Shown: positions 30,406 to 38,647 of the stretch, in pieces | How the letters are laid out: each line of letters begins with the position of its first letter | How positions within the stretch are numbered: the first letter of the stretch is position 1 | DNA from: Leptospira kirschneri serovar Cynopteri str. 3522 CT | GTDB taxonomy: Bacteria > Spirochaetota > Leptospiria > Leptospirales > Leptospiraceae | Length of the DNA stretch: 64,000 bases | NCBI RefSeq assembly: GCF_000243695.2 | Contig: NZ_AHMN02000004.1 | Coordinates: 248,001-312,000 of the forward strand | Direction of reading: 5' to 3' | Notes under the pieces: generated by a model | What the model saw: the letters and a program-made list of their open reading frames with translations, nothing else | The model's database searches: none | What the model was told of the DNA's origin: nothing | Program-made: the position numbers and the translations under genes

Positions 30406-30808
30406 TCGTAACAAATTAGTTCGAGAAGTGATGTTGAGGCCAGATTCCTTTCCAGTATTAAAGGAAACAACGATTCTAAAAGAAGCACTGGAAACAATGG
30501 GTAAATTCAATTTAGGAATTGCTTGTATTGTGGATGATGATTCTAAATTACTTGGTCTTGTGACAGATGGAGATATTCGAAGAAAATTATTGAAAGTTCA
30601 GAAACCGTTTTCAGCTCTTTTTGTGGATGATGCTTTAGAACATTCTATAAAATCACCAATATGTATTAGCCCTGACGCTAAACTAATTGATGGTGTAAAT
30701 TTAATGGGTGCAAAACATGTATGGGATTTGCCAGTTGTGGATTCAAATCATAGATTGATCGGATTATTACATTTACATCCTGCTATTAGCTCTATTTTAG
30801 GGGAATAA
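30389..30808 (+). CDS. Free-standing CBS-domain pair protein
   Basis: This 139-residue protein consists of two CBS motifs and little else. CBS1 runs from about residue 9 (REVMLRPDSFPVL, GIACIVDDDSKLLGLVTDGD) and CBS2 from about 80 (SPICISPDAKLIDGV, LPVVDSNHRLIGLLHLH). In KdsD/KpsF arabinose-5-phosphate isomerases a very similar CBS pair is fused behind a SIS catalytic domain, but no SIS domain is present here. The 17-base overlap with the KdsA-like gene suggests it senses a nucleotide or regulates that synthase or a separate isomerase. That is inference. Confidence 0.8.
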   Translation: MSTEINRNKLVREVMLRPDSFPVLKETTILKEALETMGKFNLGIACIVDDDSKLLGLVTDGDIRRKLLKVQKPFSALFVDDALEHSIKSPICISPDAKLIDGVNLMGAKHVWDLPVVDSNHRLIGLLHLHPAISSILGE

Positions 30809-30809
30809 A

Positions 30810-31723
30810 GTGATATTTTTAGAAAATGAATCTAAAAAAATACTCATAAATAATCTGAAAAATGATGAAAATGTAACTTCTTCTCATTGGAAAAAATATC
30901 ATAGAGATTTCAAAGTTAATTCTGATGGATCGATTCAAGGAGTAATTGGATTTGGTGGTTTTGAAAAAAAACTTTGATTCGATCTTTTCTTCATAAAAAT
31001 TTTCAGAAACGTTTCAGAAAATTAGCCATTGAATATAATAATGAATTTAGAATTCTCGATTCAGTAATGAATAAAATCACTGATTTACAGAATAGAGCTT
31101 ACGATTTAGATGCATTAAGGCAGACGTTAACATTATGCTTTTTAAAAAACAAATTGAAGAATTATGAAAACTTTAATATAACAATAGTGATTGGGGATGG
31201 ATTTGCATGTATGTCATCACTTTTACTTGCAAGTAAATTTGTAAAAAAAGTTATCTTAATAAATCTATCAAAAACTTTATTAGTTGATATTGAATATTTT
31301 TCGAAAATTTCAAATTATTATGGTTTTAAATACTGTTTGGTGAATGAAGAAAAGGATTTAATTGATGCATTGAATAGCGAATTTAATTTGATTACGATTC
31401 AAGCTTCAAACCAAAGTTTTTTAAAACTCATTCCTACTGACTTGATTATTAATATTGCATCTATGCAGGAGATGAATAATGAAGTAATTCATCAATATTT
31501 TGAAGATATGAGAGAAATTTCCAAAAAGAAAGATGTATATTTTTATTGTTGTAACAGAGAGGAAAAGAAATTACCAGATGGAACCGTAGTATCGTTTAAA
31601 AAATATCCTTGGAAGGAGTATGATGAAGTTCTAATAGATGATTTATGCCCTTGGCATCAAGAATATTATGCCTTTAAGCCTCCCTTTTATAGAAGATATG
31701 ATGGCCGGTCAGGCATAGATTAG
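30810..31723 (+). pseudogene. Sugar O-methyltransferase gene broken at an A8 run
   Basis: A GTG at 30810, one base after the CBS stop, opens a frame reading VIFLENESKKILINNL and SHWKKYHRDFKVNSDG, which stops at 30975. The protein continues one frame away from 30971 (TLIRSFLHKNFQKRF) to 31723. The change falls in a run of eight A at 30964-30971; one more A would give an uninterrupted protein of 304 residues. The body has TIVIGDGFACMSS as a SAM-type loop and INIASMQEMNNEVIHQYF, like the intact gene at 28362. It is either inactivated, phase-variable, or a sequencing artefact. Confidence 0.68.
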
Positions 31724-31736
31724 TAAAATTAAATAT

Positions 31737-32522
31737 ATGAATCATAGAAAAGAAATTAAAAACAAATTTAAAAATAGAAAAAGGCTTTTTGGTGGATGGA
31801 TATCTTATGCTCATCCTTCTATTACAGAGACGTTTGCAAAAGCAGGATTTGATTTTATCGCAATTGATATGGAGCACGCTACAATTTCTCTCGAACAGGC
31901 TCAGAGAATTATCGCTGCGAGTCAATCAGAAGGTAGTTTATGTTTGCCTCGTCCTGTTTCTCATTCCAATGATTGGACAAAACCTCTATTGGATTCGGGA
32001 GCAGATGGAATGTTGTATCCAATGGTGAATACTAAAGAAGAAGTTCGAAACTTAATCGATTTAAATAAATATCCGTCTATGGGCAAAAGAAGTTTTGGAG
32101 TGAATCGAGCCCAAGGTTATGGATTTATTTTTGATGAATATGTTCGAGAATGGAATTCTTCGTCGATTTTAATTCTCCAAATTGAATCGATCCAAGCTGT
32201 GGAAAACATAGAATCTTTATTATCTTTTGATGAAGTAGATGGAGTGATGATTGGGCCCTATGATATGTCTGGTTCTTTGGGAGTTCCAGGGCAGACAACA
32301 CATCCTTCCGTTTTAGAAGCTTCTAAAAAAGTCATTCTTGCCTGCGAAAAATTTGGAAAAAGTTGCGGCTCGCAAATTGCTGACGTTACACAAGATGGAT
32401 TAAAAAAACATTTTGATCAAGGTTATACTTATTCCATTTTAGGATCGGATTTATTTGTACTTTGGAAATGGGCGGAATCTATGAAAACGATGATGGATTC
32501 TTTTAAGAAATTGGGTGTGTAA
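31737..32522 (+). CDS. HpcH/HpaI-family aldolase
   Basis: This 261-residue class II pyruvate aldolase shows GGWISYAHPSITETFAKAGF near residue 20, FIAIDMEHATIS near 40, the metal-binding Glu in LILQIESIQAVENI near 145, and VDGVMIGPYDMSGSLG near 170. The family makes or cleaves 2-keto-3-deoxy acids from pyruvate and an aldehyde. Next to KdsA-, KdsB- and KdsC-like genes, it could build a related keto-acid sugar. Its stop overlaps the next start by one base. AGAA sequences precede the ATG but no strong ribosome-binding site is visible. Confidence 0.82.
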   Translation: MNHRKEIKNKFKNRKRLFGGWISYAHPSITETFAKAGFDFIAIDMEHATISLEQAQRIIAASQSEGSLCLPRPVSHSNDWTKPLLDSGADGMLYPMVNTKEEVRNLIDLNKYPSMGKRSFGVNRAQGYGFIFDEYVREWNSSSILILQIESIQAVENIESLLSFDEVDGVMIGPYDMSGSLGVPGQTTHPSVLEASKKVILACEKFGKSCGSQIADVTQDGLKKHFDQGYTYSILGSDLFVLWKWAESMKTMMDSFKKLGV

Positions 32523-33316
32523 TGGAAAGATTAGAGAGTAATTATATAACAAAATTTTTTAACTTAGAGAATAAAGTCGCTGCAGTAATCGGTGGCGGTG
32601 GATATCTTTGTAGTGAAATGGCGAAGGGGTTTGCCAGAGCGGGTTGTAAAGTTGCAGTAATTGATTTGCGAAAAGAAAAAGCGGGTCGAGTGGCGGATGA
32701 AATTAAATTAGAAGGATATTCTCGACCTTTATCTCTTGCATTAGACGTTTCTAAAAAAGAAGAACATAAAGCTTGTTTGAAAGAGATTTTATCGGAGTTC
32801 GGTGATATAGACATCTTGATTAATGGCGCGGGTATTAATGGAACCAGTCCTTTTTTTGAAATATCTTTAGAGGAATGGAATTCGGTTTTGGATTCTCAAA
32901 TAACTGGAACCTTTTTAGGGTGTCAGGTGTTCGGGGAGTATATGGTTGGTAAAGGTAAAGGTTCGATCATTAATATTTCTTCCGCTTCGGCAGGGCCGCC
33001 ATTATCAAAAGTATTTACTTATTCTGTAGCCAAGGCGGGAATTAAAAATTTGACTCAAAATTTAGGAAGAGAATGGGGAATGAAAGGTGTAAGAGTCAAT
33101 GCAATTCGACCAGGATTTTTTCCTACTGAGTGGAATCGAAAAAACGTTATTACTCCTGAGAGAGAAAAATCCATTTTGACTCATACGGCAATGGGAAGAT
33201 TTGGTGAACCGAACGAACTATTAGGTGCTATCCTTTGGCTTGCTTCAGATGCTTCTAGATTTGTTACTGGTGCAGAAATTGCTGTGGATGGTGGCTTTTC
33301 TTGTATGACGATATAA
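32522..33316 (+). CDS. Short-chain dehydrogenase/reductase
   Basis: This 264-residue classical SDR has the cofactor loop AAVIGGGGYLCSEMAKGFA near residue 20 (usually TGGGxGIG; here GGGGYLC), NGAGINGTSPFF near 100, the catalytic Ser in IINISSASAG near 150, the Tyr-Lys pair in YSVAKAGIKN near 165 and IRPGFFPTE near 195. It is coupled by TAATG to the aldolase, so it probably oxidises or reduces the aldolase substrate or product. The substrate is not known. Confidence 0.83.
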   Translation: MERLESNYITKFFNLENKVAAVIGGGGYLCSEMAKGFARAGCKVAVIDLRKEKAGRVADEIKLEGYSRPLSLALDVSKKEEHKACLKEILSEFGDIDILINGAGINGTSPFFEISLEEWNSVLDSQITGTFLGCQVFGEYMVGKGKGSIINISSASAGPPLSKVFTYSVAKAGIKNLTQNLGREWGMKGVRVNAIRPGFFPTEWNRKNVITPEREKSILTHTAMGRFGEPNELLGAILWLASDASRFVTGAEIAVDGGFSCMTI

Positions 33317-33787
33317 TTTTAAAGAGATGTTATTTTAATGTATAAATTATAAACATGTTGTTTGGGTTTAAAGTAGTAGTTAGAATAATATCCTATCGGT
33401 TTTAATTTTTATCAAAGTTAAAAAATTATTCAAATAAAAATAATTTTTATAGAAGTAACTTTGTTAAGCGTTGATTCTATAATTTTAAAAAAATATAAAA
33501 CAGTTTCAAAGCAAATAAAATCAGATATTTCGCTTCAGAGAAAACTTTAAATCATATCAAGTATTTTCTATACTAAAAAGTAAAAATAAGCTGGAGTATT
33601 CTACTCTAAAATTATCAATCAAATGTCATTGTCAATATCGCAGTATATTTTCTAAAAGTTTGATTACTGATCTCTATAAAATTGTATATCTTAAATTTTT
33701 ATCACAAAATACTGTCTCAATCCAAAATATTAGGTACTTTATTATATAACCCTGAGCGATACAGTAATTAAAGAGTATTTATGTTTT
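33317..33787 (+). other. Noncoding gap containing a dispersed repeat
   Basis: No gene is visible in these 471 bases. The stretch 33665-33749 (TTACTGATCTCTATAAAATT through TTAGGTACTTTATTATATAA) recurs at 45700-45786. In both places it ends just before a gene that is now frame-broken. The AT-rich end could supply a -10 element. The rest is unremarkable. Confidence 0.6.
33665..33749 (+). repeat. Dispersed direct repeat, copy 1
   Basis: About 85 bases nearly match 45700-45786. Shared blocks are CTGATCTCTATAAAATTG, TTTTATCACAAAA and AAAATATTAGGTACTTTATT. It sits 39 bases upstream of the acyltransferase gene. It may be a duplicated leader or an old IS end. Confidence 0.7.
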
Positions 33788-34373
33788 ATGAAATTAATTG
33801 TTGAAGAGTTATTATCTTATCTTAATGGAATTATTAGTTGGATTCCTGGTAGATTAGGGAGTAAGCTTCGATATTTTTATTTTTCCAAAAGACTTAAAAA
33901 AATCGGAGATAATGTTCATTTTCATCATGGTGTTGAAATCGATTGTTTTGAAAATATTTCTATAGGTGAAAATTTGTGGGGTAGGTGCATTTGCATTTTT
34001 TTCGGCTTTTGGCGGTGAAATAAGAATCGGAAATGAAGTGTTTTTGAATCGAAATGTTCATATTAATGCGTCGATTGGTGGAATCATTGATATCGGTGAT
34101 AGATGTTTAATTGGACCGAATGTGGTTTTTCGAACTGCGAATCATAATTTCGATTCAATTGAATTGCCGATTCAAAAACAAGGACATAAAATAGACAATA
34201 TTATTTTAGAAACAGATGTCTGGGTTGCTTCTAATGTGGTTTTAGTGGGAGGAATTCGTATTGGTAAGGGTTCGGTTATAGCCGCAGGTTCTGTAGTGAC
34301 CAAAGATATCCCATCATACTCAGTTGTTGGAGGGGTGCCTGCAAAGATCATCAAGAAAAGAAATGAAAAATAA
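33788..34373 (+). pseudogene. Hexapeptide-repeat acetyltransferase gene with a single-base frameshift
   Basis: The first frame (33788-34018) reads WIPGRLGSKLRYFYF and DNVHFHHGVEIDCFENISIG, then leaves the expected sequence at GENLWGRC. The second frame from about 33978 resumes with VGAFAFFSAFGGEIRIGNE and runs to 34373 with LNRNVHINASIGGIIDIG, FRTANHNF, GKGSVIAAGSVVTKDIP and VVGGVPAKII, the left-handed beta-helix and C-terminal acetyl-CoA motif of WbbJ/maltose-acetyltransferase relatives. Dropping one G from the GGGG at 33977-33980 restores 194 residues. It would O- or N-acetylate an O-antigen sugar if intact. Confidence 0.75.
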
Positions 34374-34798
34374 TTTTATAACATTATGTAATACATTATT
34401 GATTATGAATATTCTAAAAGCAACATATAGGTTTAGTAACAAGAAATTGATGCAAAGGTTCGTAAACTAACTGAACTGATATGTTGTATTTTATTGAGTT
34501 TTGTGAAATTTACCGATTGTTTTTGGGCAATTTATTTTAAAGAAACTTACTATAAAAAGCTAAAAATAGTGATCCTAAAATTAAATTTAAGAATAAAATC
34601 GATGTTGGCAGTAATATGATTAAATTAAAAATTTAATTTGTATAGATTCTTTGATTACTTTTTAATAATTTCTAAACAAGATGCAAGTTTGATATAAAAG
34701 AATTTCTTAAAATTAGGAATTTTAACATTGAATTTTGTTTTATATAGTACCTTCACATTTGTTTTTTCAAAATAATTAGATCCTAAGATATAAATAAA
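34374..34798 (+). other. Noncoding AT-rich gap
   Basis: I see no ORF of merit, no RNA gene and no clear inverted repeat in these 425 bases. The promoter of the methyltransferase at 34799 presumably lies here. Confidence 0.5.
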
Positions 34799-35725
34799 AT
34801 GTCAGATTCCTGTCCAGTATGCAGTTCTATCTCTATAACTTTTGTTCGATCTTACAGAGGAGATTCTGAGTTATTTCGAAATTTAGAATTAAAAAAATGT
34901 AATAATTGTACCTTTGTTTTTGCAGATCCACTTCCCAAAGATGAGGAATTAGACAAATATAATTCTTCTTATTTTGTGAATGCACATGGAGGATTATCAA
35001 CTCATCCGATGGCTACAGCTTATCAGGCTGCGATTAACAAGATCCGAGCCAATTATGTTATTGAAACGATTCAAAAGAGGCAAGATCTAAATCTTAAAAT
35101 TTTAGAAATTGGACCAGGAGCTGGCGATTTCCTCAAATTCTGGTTACAACGATTTCCAAACTCTGAATATTCCATATTAGAATCTGATTTAATAAATAGA
35201 GAAAGATTCAAAGGTTTAGTAAGTTTTCAATATTCTTCTTTTAAGGAAATACCACCGAATTATTTCGATCTTATCGTTGTTTCTCATGTATTAGAACATA
35301 CAAATGATCCAAAACGTTTTTTAAAGGAACTATCAAGTAGTTTAAAAAACGTAGGATTCATTTTTATAGAAGTACCTTGTCAGGATTATTTATTTAAAGA
35401 TAAAGAGGAGCCACATCTTCTTTTTTTTAATAAGGAATCAATGAATCAGCTTTTTAATAGAATCGATATGCGCGTGATTAGCTTAGGATATTTTGGACCT
35501 AGTATAGTGCAGTCTTTTTCAAAAAAAATATTAAATCGAATATATTTGAGAATTGTCGGTTTATTCCTAAAACTTAGGGTAATACTTCCTATTTCTGTTT
35601 TTTTCCCAAAAATGCGAAGTTATTTATCAAGTCTTGAAATTCTGATGATTCTTCCATCAGAAGCTATTCGTGAAAAATCAAATCCGTCTTGGTGGCTAAG
35701 AGCAATTGTCTCTAAAAATAAATAG
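34799..35725 (+). CDS. Zinc-ribbon SAM-dependent methyltransferase
   Basis: This 308-residue protein has an N-terminal zinc-ribbon (CPVCSS near residue 5, CNNCTFVFADP near 36), a class I SAM domain with LEIGPGAGDFLKFW near 105 and VVSHVLEHTNDPKRFLKEL near 160 (a Methyltransf_23-type signature), and a basic C-terminal tail with a hydrophobic patch (LRIVGLFLKLRVILPISVFF near 252) that may touch the membrane. It lacks the third domain of the C-methyltransferases at 1254 and 2953, so O-methylation of a sugar is more likely. The substrate is unknown. Confidence 0.78.
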   Translation: MSDSCPVCSSISITFVRSYRGDSELFRNLELKKCNNCTFVFADPLPKDEELDKYNSSYFVNAHGGLSTHPMATAYQAAINKIRANYVIETIQKRQDLNLKILEIGPGAGDFLKFWLQRFPNSEYSILESDLINRERFKGLVSFQYSSFKEIPPNYFDLIVVSHVLEHTNDPKRFLKELSSSLKNVGFIFIEVPCQDYLFKDKEEPHLLFFNKESMNQLFNRIDMRVISLGYFGPSIVQSFSKKILNRIYLRIVGLFLKLRVILPISVFFPKMRSYLSSLEILMILPSEAIREKSNPSWWLRAIVSKNK

Positions 35726-35760
35726 GCATTCGTAATATAGAACAAATTTGAGAGTAAAAT

Positions 35761-36717
35761 ATGAAAGCTCTAGTTTCTAAAACCAAAAACAAAATTCAAT
35801 TTATTGGAAGATACATACGTAAATCGGATAAAACTCTTTCTCAAATTCAACAAAATCGTTTGGCTCAATTGAGGAAAGAAGGGTATGTCATAATAGAAAA
35901 TGGGATTGAAAAATCTAGATTGAATACTCTTCAATCCATTTTTAGAAATCAAGTTGAAGTGGGATGTGAGTTTGAAACGCCGTGTTTGGCGCAGACTAAA
36001 ATAGTAGAAAGTAAACACAAACCACTTATAGAGAGCTATTTCAAATATTCTCCTTCTCAGATGAAAGAGTTTGGAATTACATTCGATCAATCCGATATAA
36101 AAAGTTATAACCAAATTCTTAAGGAATTTGCACCTTCCAATTTAAAGGTATTTTTGCCTAAAGATCCAAATTTTATACAAACATGGTTAGATGATCAAAT
36201 TCTAGAACTAATAGAACAATACATGGGAGTGAGACCTTATCTTGCAGAAGCTTATCTTCGTAGAAATTTTCTAGCGAAGTATAAGGTTATGAATCATTTT
36301 TGGCATAGAGATCAAAATCATCCAGATCATCTACTCAAAGCTTTCTTTTTTCTAACTGATTGTGAAATCGAAAATGGGCCGCACGAATACATAGCGGGTT
36401 CAGTAGTGGATCGGCAGCTTGATGGCAAGCCATATTTTTCCGATGAAGAAGTGGATACTATTTACCCTGAAGACAGTGGTAAAAGAATTAAATCGATTGT
36501 AAAGGCTGGAACTGTTATTTTAGAAGACACTAGAGGATTGCATCGGGCAAATTTACCGATAAAAGGTTTTAGAGATTTAGGATTTGCCGTTTTTATTCCT
36601 AAACCTTTTTATTCAAAATGGGAAAAGAAATATTATAATATTCCAAAATATACATTTAATCATTTATCCGATAGGCAAAAGGCATATATTCCGAAAGCTT
36701 TTATTCAAGAAGATTAA
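35761..36717 (+). CDS. PhyH-family Fe(II)/2-oxoglutarate dioxygenase
   Basis: This 318-residue protein fits the phytanoyl-CoA dioxygenase family. The iron ligands are visible as His-x-Asp in HFWHRDQNHPD near residue 180 and a distal His in EDTRGLHRANLPIKGFRDLG near 262. FFFLTDCEIENGPHEYIAGS near 195 is the usual strand between them. Such enzymes hydroxylate small molecules using O2 and 2-oxoglutarate. In a sugar locus it may hydroxylate a sugar or fatty-acyl group. Given the Kds-like genes around it, hydroxylation of a Kdo-like sugar (as KdoO does to make Ko in other bacteria) is a speculation worth noting. Confidence 0.78.
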   Translation: MKALVSKTKNKIQFIGRYIRKSDKTLSQIQQNRLAQLRKEGYVIIENGIEKSRLNTLQSIFRNQVEVGCEFETPCLAQTKIVESKHKPLIESYFKYSPSQMKEFGITFDQSDIKSYNQILKEFAPSNLKVFLPKDPNFIQTWLDDQILELIEQYMGVRPYLAEAYLRRNFLAKYKVMNHFWHRDQNHPDHLLKAFFFLTDCEIENGPHEYIAGSVVDRQLDGKPYFSDEEVDTIYPEDSGKRIKSIVKAGTVILEDTRGLHRANLPIKGFRDLGFAVFIPKPFYSKWEKKYYNIPKYTFNHLSDRQKAYIPKAFIQED

Positions 36718-36808
36718 ACTATATCTATTTAAAATAAATGCACTTTTACTTCATAAATTTAGGAAGAGATTCTTTGTGCATTTTTAAATCAATTTAAGTT
36801 AGGTAAAA

Positions 36809-37552
36809 ATGAGAAAAACAGCAATTATCACGGGTGGAAGTAAAGGAATTGGTTTAGGAATTACTGATGCATTTTTTGAAGCGGGTTATCATGTAGTTGT
36901 GGGGGCCAGGCAAAAAATAGATTTTTCAAGATTTGGAGATCGAGTACGTTTTGTATCAACTAATGTGTGTAAAGAATCGGATCATGATAAACTTGTGAAA
37001 GAAGCTATTTCTTGGACTGGGCGCTTGGACGTTTATATTAACAATGCTGGATTTTCTGAATGGAGACCTATTGAAAATATCGATGAAGAATTTTTTGATT
37101 TGATGATCTCAACGAATTTAAAAGGAACATTTTGGGGATGTAAGGTTGCCTCCAAGTACTTAAAGGAAGGCGGTTCTATCATCAATATTTCGAGTTTAGC
37201 CGGTAAAAGGGGGAGCAGTAACAATTCACTCTATGTTGCTTCTAAATTTGGTATGAACGGATTGACTCAATCTCTCGCTAAAGAGCTTGGTCCGAAAGGA
37301 ATTAGAGTTAATGGGGTTTGTCCGGTTTTAGTTTCTACAGATGGACTTTTACATGCGTTGAAACAACCTGATTCTCCTGCACAAGGGAATCCTGAAAAAT
37401 TTTTATCTGATTTTACTAAATCTAATTCTGCTTTAGGAAGATTACCAAATGCTAAAGAAGTTGCATCGCTTTGTCTTTTTTTCGCTTCTGAAGACGCTTC
37501 GGCTATTACTGGTCAAAATGTTAATGTTGACTGTGGAGTATTTCCTCAATGA
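36809..37552 (+). CDS. Short-chain dehydrogenase/reductase
   Basis: This 247-residue classical SDR is fully canonical: TGGSKGIGLGI near residue 8, NNAGFSEW near 80, catalytic Ser in IINISSLAG near 130, Tyr-Lys in YVASKFGMNG near 145, and the closing INVDCGVFPQ. It overlaps the KdsB-like gene by 4 bases (ATGA), so the two are co-translated and probably act in one pathway. Expected role: interconversion of an alcohol and a ketone on the precursor of the CMP-activated sugar. AGTTAGG at 36798-36804 is a plausible ribosome-binding site. Confidence 0.85.
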   Translation: MRKTAIITGGSKGIGLGITDAFFEAGYHVVVGARQKIDFSRFGDRVRFVSTNVCKESDHDKLVKEAISWTGRLDVYINNAGFSEWRPIENIDEEFFDLMISTNLKGTFWGCKVASKYLKEGGSIINISSLAGKRGSSNNSLYVASKFGMNGLTQSLAKELGPKGIRVNGVCPVLVSTDGLLHALKQPDSPAQGNPEKFLSDFTKSNSALGRLPNAKEVASLCLFFASEDASAITGQNVNVDCGVFPQ

Positions 37553-38325
37553 ATAAAAAAATAGTAGCTATGATTCCTGCTCACCTTGCTTCGGTTCGTT
37601 TTCCTAAAAAGGTTTTATTTGAGATTCATGGTTTACCTATGATAGAACACGTTCGGAGAAGAGCAATTCTTTCAGGAGCTTTTTCGGATGTTATTGTTGC
37701 CACTTGCGATAGAGAGATTCAATCTTTGATCGAAGGTTTTGGTGGAAAAGTTATCGTAACTTCAAGTACACATAAAAACGGAACTACTCGGATAGCGGAA
37801 GCGATTGAAAAAGTGGACTGTACGCATGTCGTACTTTTACAAGCGGATGAACCTCTGTTACTTCCTGAAGATTTGATTTTGTTTGTAGACAAAGTTAAAG
37901 AAGATAATACAGATACGGTTACCTGGAATGCAACTGGGCCGATTGAACATATAGAGGAATTGGATCGTCATTCTTTTGTGAAGTGTTTTGTAAATTCTAA
38001 TGGAAGAATTCAATTCTGCTTTAGGCGATCTCCTTGTTACGGAAAGTTTGAAGATACTAAAACAATGATTCGAAAAATTTTAGGAATTATTGCATATGAG
38101 AAAAATTTTTTATTAAAATTATCTAAAATGAAATCTTCCAATTTTGAAACATTTGAATTTATAGAACAAATGAGAATTATTGAAAATGAATATAAACTTA
38201 TGTCTGTACCTTTCGATCATACTCTGCCTTCTATTAATGAACCTGGAGAAGTAGAGGAAGTGTTGGAAAAATTGAAAATATCTGAAATACAGAACACTTA
38301 TTTAACTTCTATATTAAATCATTAA
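37549..38325 (+). CDS. KdsB-like CMP-ulosonate cytidylyltransferase, divergent
   Basis: This 258-residue nucleotidyltransferase aligns with CMP-Kdo synthetase. The N-terminal loop reads IPAHLASVRFPKKVLFEIHG where KdsB has IPARYASTRLPGKPL. It continues with GLPMIEHVRRRA near 28, IVATCDREI near 52, HKNGTTRIAEAI near 75 and LLQADEPLLLP near 95 (QGDEP in KdsB). The Arg-to-His and Gly-to-Lys changes in the CTP loop and Gly-to-Ala in QADEP mark it as a paralogue. It probably activates a Kdo-like or other 3-deoxy-ulosonic acid with CTP. It is coupled to the SDR upstream. Confidence 0.8.
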   Translation: MNKKIVAMIPAHLASVRFPKKVLFEIHGLPMIEHVRRRAILSGAFSDVIVATCDREIQSLIEGFGGKVIVTSSTHKNGTTRIAEAIEKVDCTHVVLLQADEPLLLPEDLILFVDKVKEDNTDTVTWNATGPIEHIEELDRHSFVKCFVNSNGRIQFCFRRSPCYGKFEDTKTMIRKILGIIAYEKNFLLKLSKMKSSNFETFEFIEQMRIIENEYKLMSVPFDHTLPSINEPGEVEEVLEKLKISEIQNTYLTSILNH

Positions 38326-38647
38326 TTGTATTTATAGTTTTTTCCAAAAATCTTATTAAATATAAGAACTACAACGTTTTTATAACAAAACTAAAACTTG
38401 TCCATAAAACGTAAATTTACAGTAGTTTTTATGGATTGCATCTTTTCTTATAAGTTTTTGAGCAATTCTTTTATCATTGAACTTTTTAGTAGAAGTTTTC
38501 AAGTCTTTTTATAAAACTTAAGCTTTTATGTTGAATTCACGTTTTCTCATCAAGTTGTAGTCAAAGCTAATTTAGGACCGTTTTGGGAATGGTTTATAAA
38601 TTCAATTTAAATTCCTTAGGTATAGATCGAATTACATTCAAAAAAAT
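38326..38647 (+). other. Noncoding AT-rich gap
   Basis: No gene or convincing repeat is visible in these 322 bases. An alternative frame opens at 38583 but overlaps the start of the next gene and has no family resemblance. Confidence 0.5.

Noticed and set aside
31674..31925. Minus-strand ORF across the junction of the broken methyltransferase and the aldolase
   Set aside because: Its sequence mirrors the aldolase N-terminus on the other strand; no independent support.
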